Positions 7,111 through 8,204 of a DNA stretch of 8,204 bases are shown here, in pieces. The position numbers and the translations under genes are program-made. The stretch lies in the NCBI GenBank assembly GCA_964651495.1, contig CAZYWP010000135.1, positions 1-8,204 of the forward strand. The letters run 5' to 3'. This DNA is from CAZNVB01 sp964651495 (GTDB lineage Bacteria; Acidobacteriota; Aminicenantia; Aminicenantales; UBA8522). The notes below the pieces were generated by a model. That model worked only from the letters and a program-made list of their open reading frames with translations, had not been told where the DNA came from and ran no database searches. The stretch's first letter is position 1; every line of letters starts with the position of its first letter.

Positions 7111-7424
7111 TTCTCTTCCTCCACCATGGCGATGCACTTGGACGGGCATTCCTCGGCGCAGATGCCGCAGCCCTTGCAGTACTCGTAATCGACGACGGGG
7201 AATTCGTTTTCGATGATGATGGCCACGTCGGGGCAGAACTTCCAGCAGATCCCGCACTGGATGCAGTTCGCCAGGTCGATCTCGGGCCGGATGTTCCGCC
7301 AGGCTCCGGTCTTGTTGTAGAGCATGGAGCCGAGCGACATCGGCACCATCGGCACATCCTTCTCTGATTCAAAGACGATTTTTTCCGCTTTTTTTTTGCT
7401 TTTCGCTTCATTCTTTTGTTTCAT
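7107..7424 (-). CDS. porD: Pyruvate:ferredoxin oxidoreductase, delta subunit (2[4Fe-4S] ferredoxin-like)
   Basis: This 105-residue protein has two complete ferredoxin cluster motifs, CIQCGICWKFCP and CKGCGICAEECP, each CxxCxxCxxxCP. They would carry electrons from the alpha/beta catalytic core to external ferredoxin. The KTGAWR stretch just ahead of the clusters is typical of Por and Vor delta subunits. The first 15 or so residues are unusually lysine-rich, and the codons there include a run of nine A's (complement of 7389-7397). The start ATG (7422-7424) has a modest AAAGG ribosome site upstream. Starting at an internal Met (the MVPMSLGSM region) would remove the charged tail and cannot be excluded. 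The stop overlaps the porA start. Upstream, 231 bp including a repeat element separate it from porG. Confidence 0.93.
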   Translation of the reverse strand: MKQKNEAKSKKKAEKIVFESEKDVPMVPMSLGSMLYNKTGAWRNIRPEIDLANCIQCGICWKFCPDVAIIIENEFPVVDYEYCKGCGICAEECPSKCIAMVEEEK

Positions 7425-7457
7425 TGGAAACCTTTATAAAAAAAATACTCAATTATC

Positions 7458-7471
7458 GCCAAGATCTTGGC
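7458..7471. other. 14-bp perfect palindrome upstream of porD
   Basis: GCCAAGATCTTGGC is a perfect inverted repeat lying 34 bp upstream of the porD start. On the minus strand it is followed, after 12 bases, by a run of eight T's (complement of 7438-7445). This could be a weak terminator or attenuator between porG and porD, or an operator for a dimeric regulator. The gap before the T-run argues against a standard intrinsic terminator. Confidence 0.4.
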
Positions 7472-7498
7472 AACGGGCCAAAATCGCAGACAAAACGC

Positions 7499-7621
7499 TG
7501 TCATTGCGAGGCATCAATGATGCCGAAGCAATCGCACGCGAATTACCCTGAGATTGGCTGGCTAAAGGTCGCAATGACCTAACGCTCAGATCGCCACGTC
7601 GCTTCGCTCCTCGCGATGACA
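7499..7621. repeat. MITE-like repeat with TGTCATTGCGAGG terminal inverted repeats
   Basis: The left end TGTCATTGCGAGG (7499-7511) is matched by the right end in inverted orientation (7609-7621, TGTCATCGCGAGG on the minus strand), 12 of 13 bases. A third, poorer inverted copy is at 7567-7579 (10 of 13), so the element may be a composite of two units. Next to the left end is a perfect 6-bp hairpin, GGCATC-AAT-GATGCC (7510-7524). The right arm reads GAGGAGCGAAGCGACGTGGC on the minus strand, a form of intergenic repeat that recurs in many unrelated bacterial genomes. It encodes no protein. It lies between porG and porD, so any porG-porD transcript would contain it as a folded structure. No clear target-site duplication is visible. 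Confidence 0.7.
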
Positions 7622-7655
7622 AGCAATGGGGCTTTACTCGCTTATTATGCCTACA

Positions 7656-8204
7656 CTATATTACCTTATCGGCCAGTTCATAGGCATCTCTGGCGGCCGC
7701 CATGTTATCCTCGGGCTTGATCGGCACACCCTCATTGATGGCGGCGAGCAGGGGATCCAGCTTGGTCAGGCTGAGTATTTTTACCACGGCGCCGACGATG
7801 GCCGTGTTAACGATCGGAGCCGCCAGCGACCCCAGCTTGTGCTTGACGGCGATCTCCGTGGCGTTGATCGTCGTCACGCGGAACTTCTTGGCGATCTTGA
7901 ACTTTTCCGGCTTCTTATCGCTGTTGATGATGATAACGCCGCCTTCCTTGAGCCCTTCCGTTACATCAATGGCATCGACGAGCGTGGGGTCAACGACCAC
8001 CACATGATCGGGTGCGTAGATGCGGCTCTTGTCGTAGATCGGCTTGTTGTCGATCCGGATAAAGGCGAAGACCGGCGCGCCGCGGCGCTCGACACCGAAT
8101 TCAGGATAGGCCTGGACGTAGTTCCCTTCCTTGGCGAGGGCGTCGGCGAGGACTTTCGAGGCGACGACGGTCCCCTGTCCGCCCCGGCCGTGGAATCGTA
8201 TTTC
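7656..8204 (-). CDS. porG: Pyruvate:ferredoxin oxidoreductase, gamma subunit (5' end just outside the window)
   Basis: The frame is open to the right edge and gives 182 residues. It begins EIRFHGRGGQG, which in this family follows only one or a few residues after the initiator methionine, so nearly the whole protein is present. FGVERRGAPV, shortly after, is the second hallmark of the 2-oxoacid:acceptor oxidoreductase gamma domain, and the conserved pattern continues with VVVVDPTL and GSLAAPIVNTAIVGA. The GTG at the 5' end of a shorter 115-residue version (8003) is internal and should not be used. In Por the gamma subunit contributes to CoA handling and holds the complex together. It is the first visible gene of the porG-D-A-B order known from Thermotoga and archaeal Por. 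Its promoter would lie beyond the window. Confidence 0.92.
   Translation of the reverse strand, partial: EIRFHGRGGQGTVVASKVLADALAKEGNYVQAYPEFGVERRGAPVFAFIRIDNKPIYDKSRIYAPDHVVVVDPTLVDAIDVTEGLKEGGVIIINSDKKPEKFKIAKKFRVTTINATEIAVKHKLGSLAAPIVNTAIVGAVVKILSLTKLDPLLAAINEGVPIKPEDNMAAARDAYELADKVI

Noticed and set aside
6013..7188. 391-codon plus-strand open frame
   Set aside because: It is antisense to porA and part of porD, which are both certain; the residue composition is that of a shadow frame.
7111..7257. Possible 49-residue N-terminal extension of PorA
   Set aside because: The residues are arginine- and histidine-rich out-of-frame translation of porD; the ATG at 7110 has a strong ribosome site and the ATGA overlap.
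7425..7500. Separate sigma-70 promoter for porD
   Set aside because: GATAAT and TATAAA-like boxes exist on the minus strand, but none has a -35 box at acceptable spacing, and TATAAA lies too near the start codon.
7499..7621. CRISPR-like repeats
   Set aside because: The repeats are inverted, few and not evenly spaced by unique spacers; they fit a MITE-like element.
7656..8003. Short 115-residue version of the gamma subunit starting at GTG
   Set aside because: The frame continues upstream with the family hallmarks FHGRGGQG and FGVERRGAPV, so the true gene extends to the window edge.

Overview
The window is GC-rich and looks like a chromosomal segment of an anaerobic bacterium. It carries a four-subunit pyruvate:ferredoxin oxidoreductase (Por) gene set, and two thiol-disulfide proteins of the cell envelope, one of them a DsbD. 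An uncultured phylum such as Aminicenantota/Acidobacteriota, or a deltaproteobacterial-type lineage, would fit, but this is an impression and not shown by the sequence. No rRNA, tRNA, CRISPR array, phage or transposase gene is visible.

Layout from left to right. (1) The 3' end of a dsbD-like gene runs off the left edge (+ strand) and ends in a GC-rich hairpin whose loop holds the stop codon. (2) A short spacer contains a palindromic pyrimidine/purine repeat. (3) A convergent gene encodes a membrane-anchored TlpA/ResA-type thioredoxin (- strand). DsbD passes electrons from the cytoplasm to such proteins, so the pair is functionally coherent. (4) A 199-bp divergent intergenic region carries two good sigma-70-type promoters, one for each direction. 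(5) A very long + strand gene (1216 codons) encodes a protein with all the core blocks of glucosamine-6-phosphate synthase (GlmS): an N-terminal glutamine amidotransferase and two SIS sugar-isomerase domains. It is twice the normal GlmS length because of insertions in the amidotransferase domain and an unassigned C-terminal region of about 310 residues. (6) It meets, tail to tail with a 12-bp gap, a - strand por operon.

The por operon reads, in transcription order from the right edge, porG (gamma; its first few codons lie outside the window), porD (delta, two 4Fe-4S clusters), porA (alpha) and porB (beta, thiamine diphosphate). porD/porA and porA/porB overlap as ATGA, implying translational coupling. 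porG is separated from porD by 231 bp holding a MITE-like repeat of the TGTCATTGCGAGG type and a separate 14-bp palindrome, an unusual interruption inside the gene set. Together the four subunits would convert pyruvate and CoA to acetyl-CoA, CO2 and reduced ferredoxin.

The most notable item is the giant GlmS-like protein. Its amidotransferase cysteine is at residue 40 of the open frame with no start codon next to it, the promoter places the transcript start close to the first possible start codon, and the lysine that forms the Schiff base with fructose-6-phosphate in E. coli GlmS is not evident. It could be a divergent GlmS with a cleaved propeptide, or a related sugar aminotransferase with a changed task.
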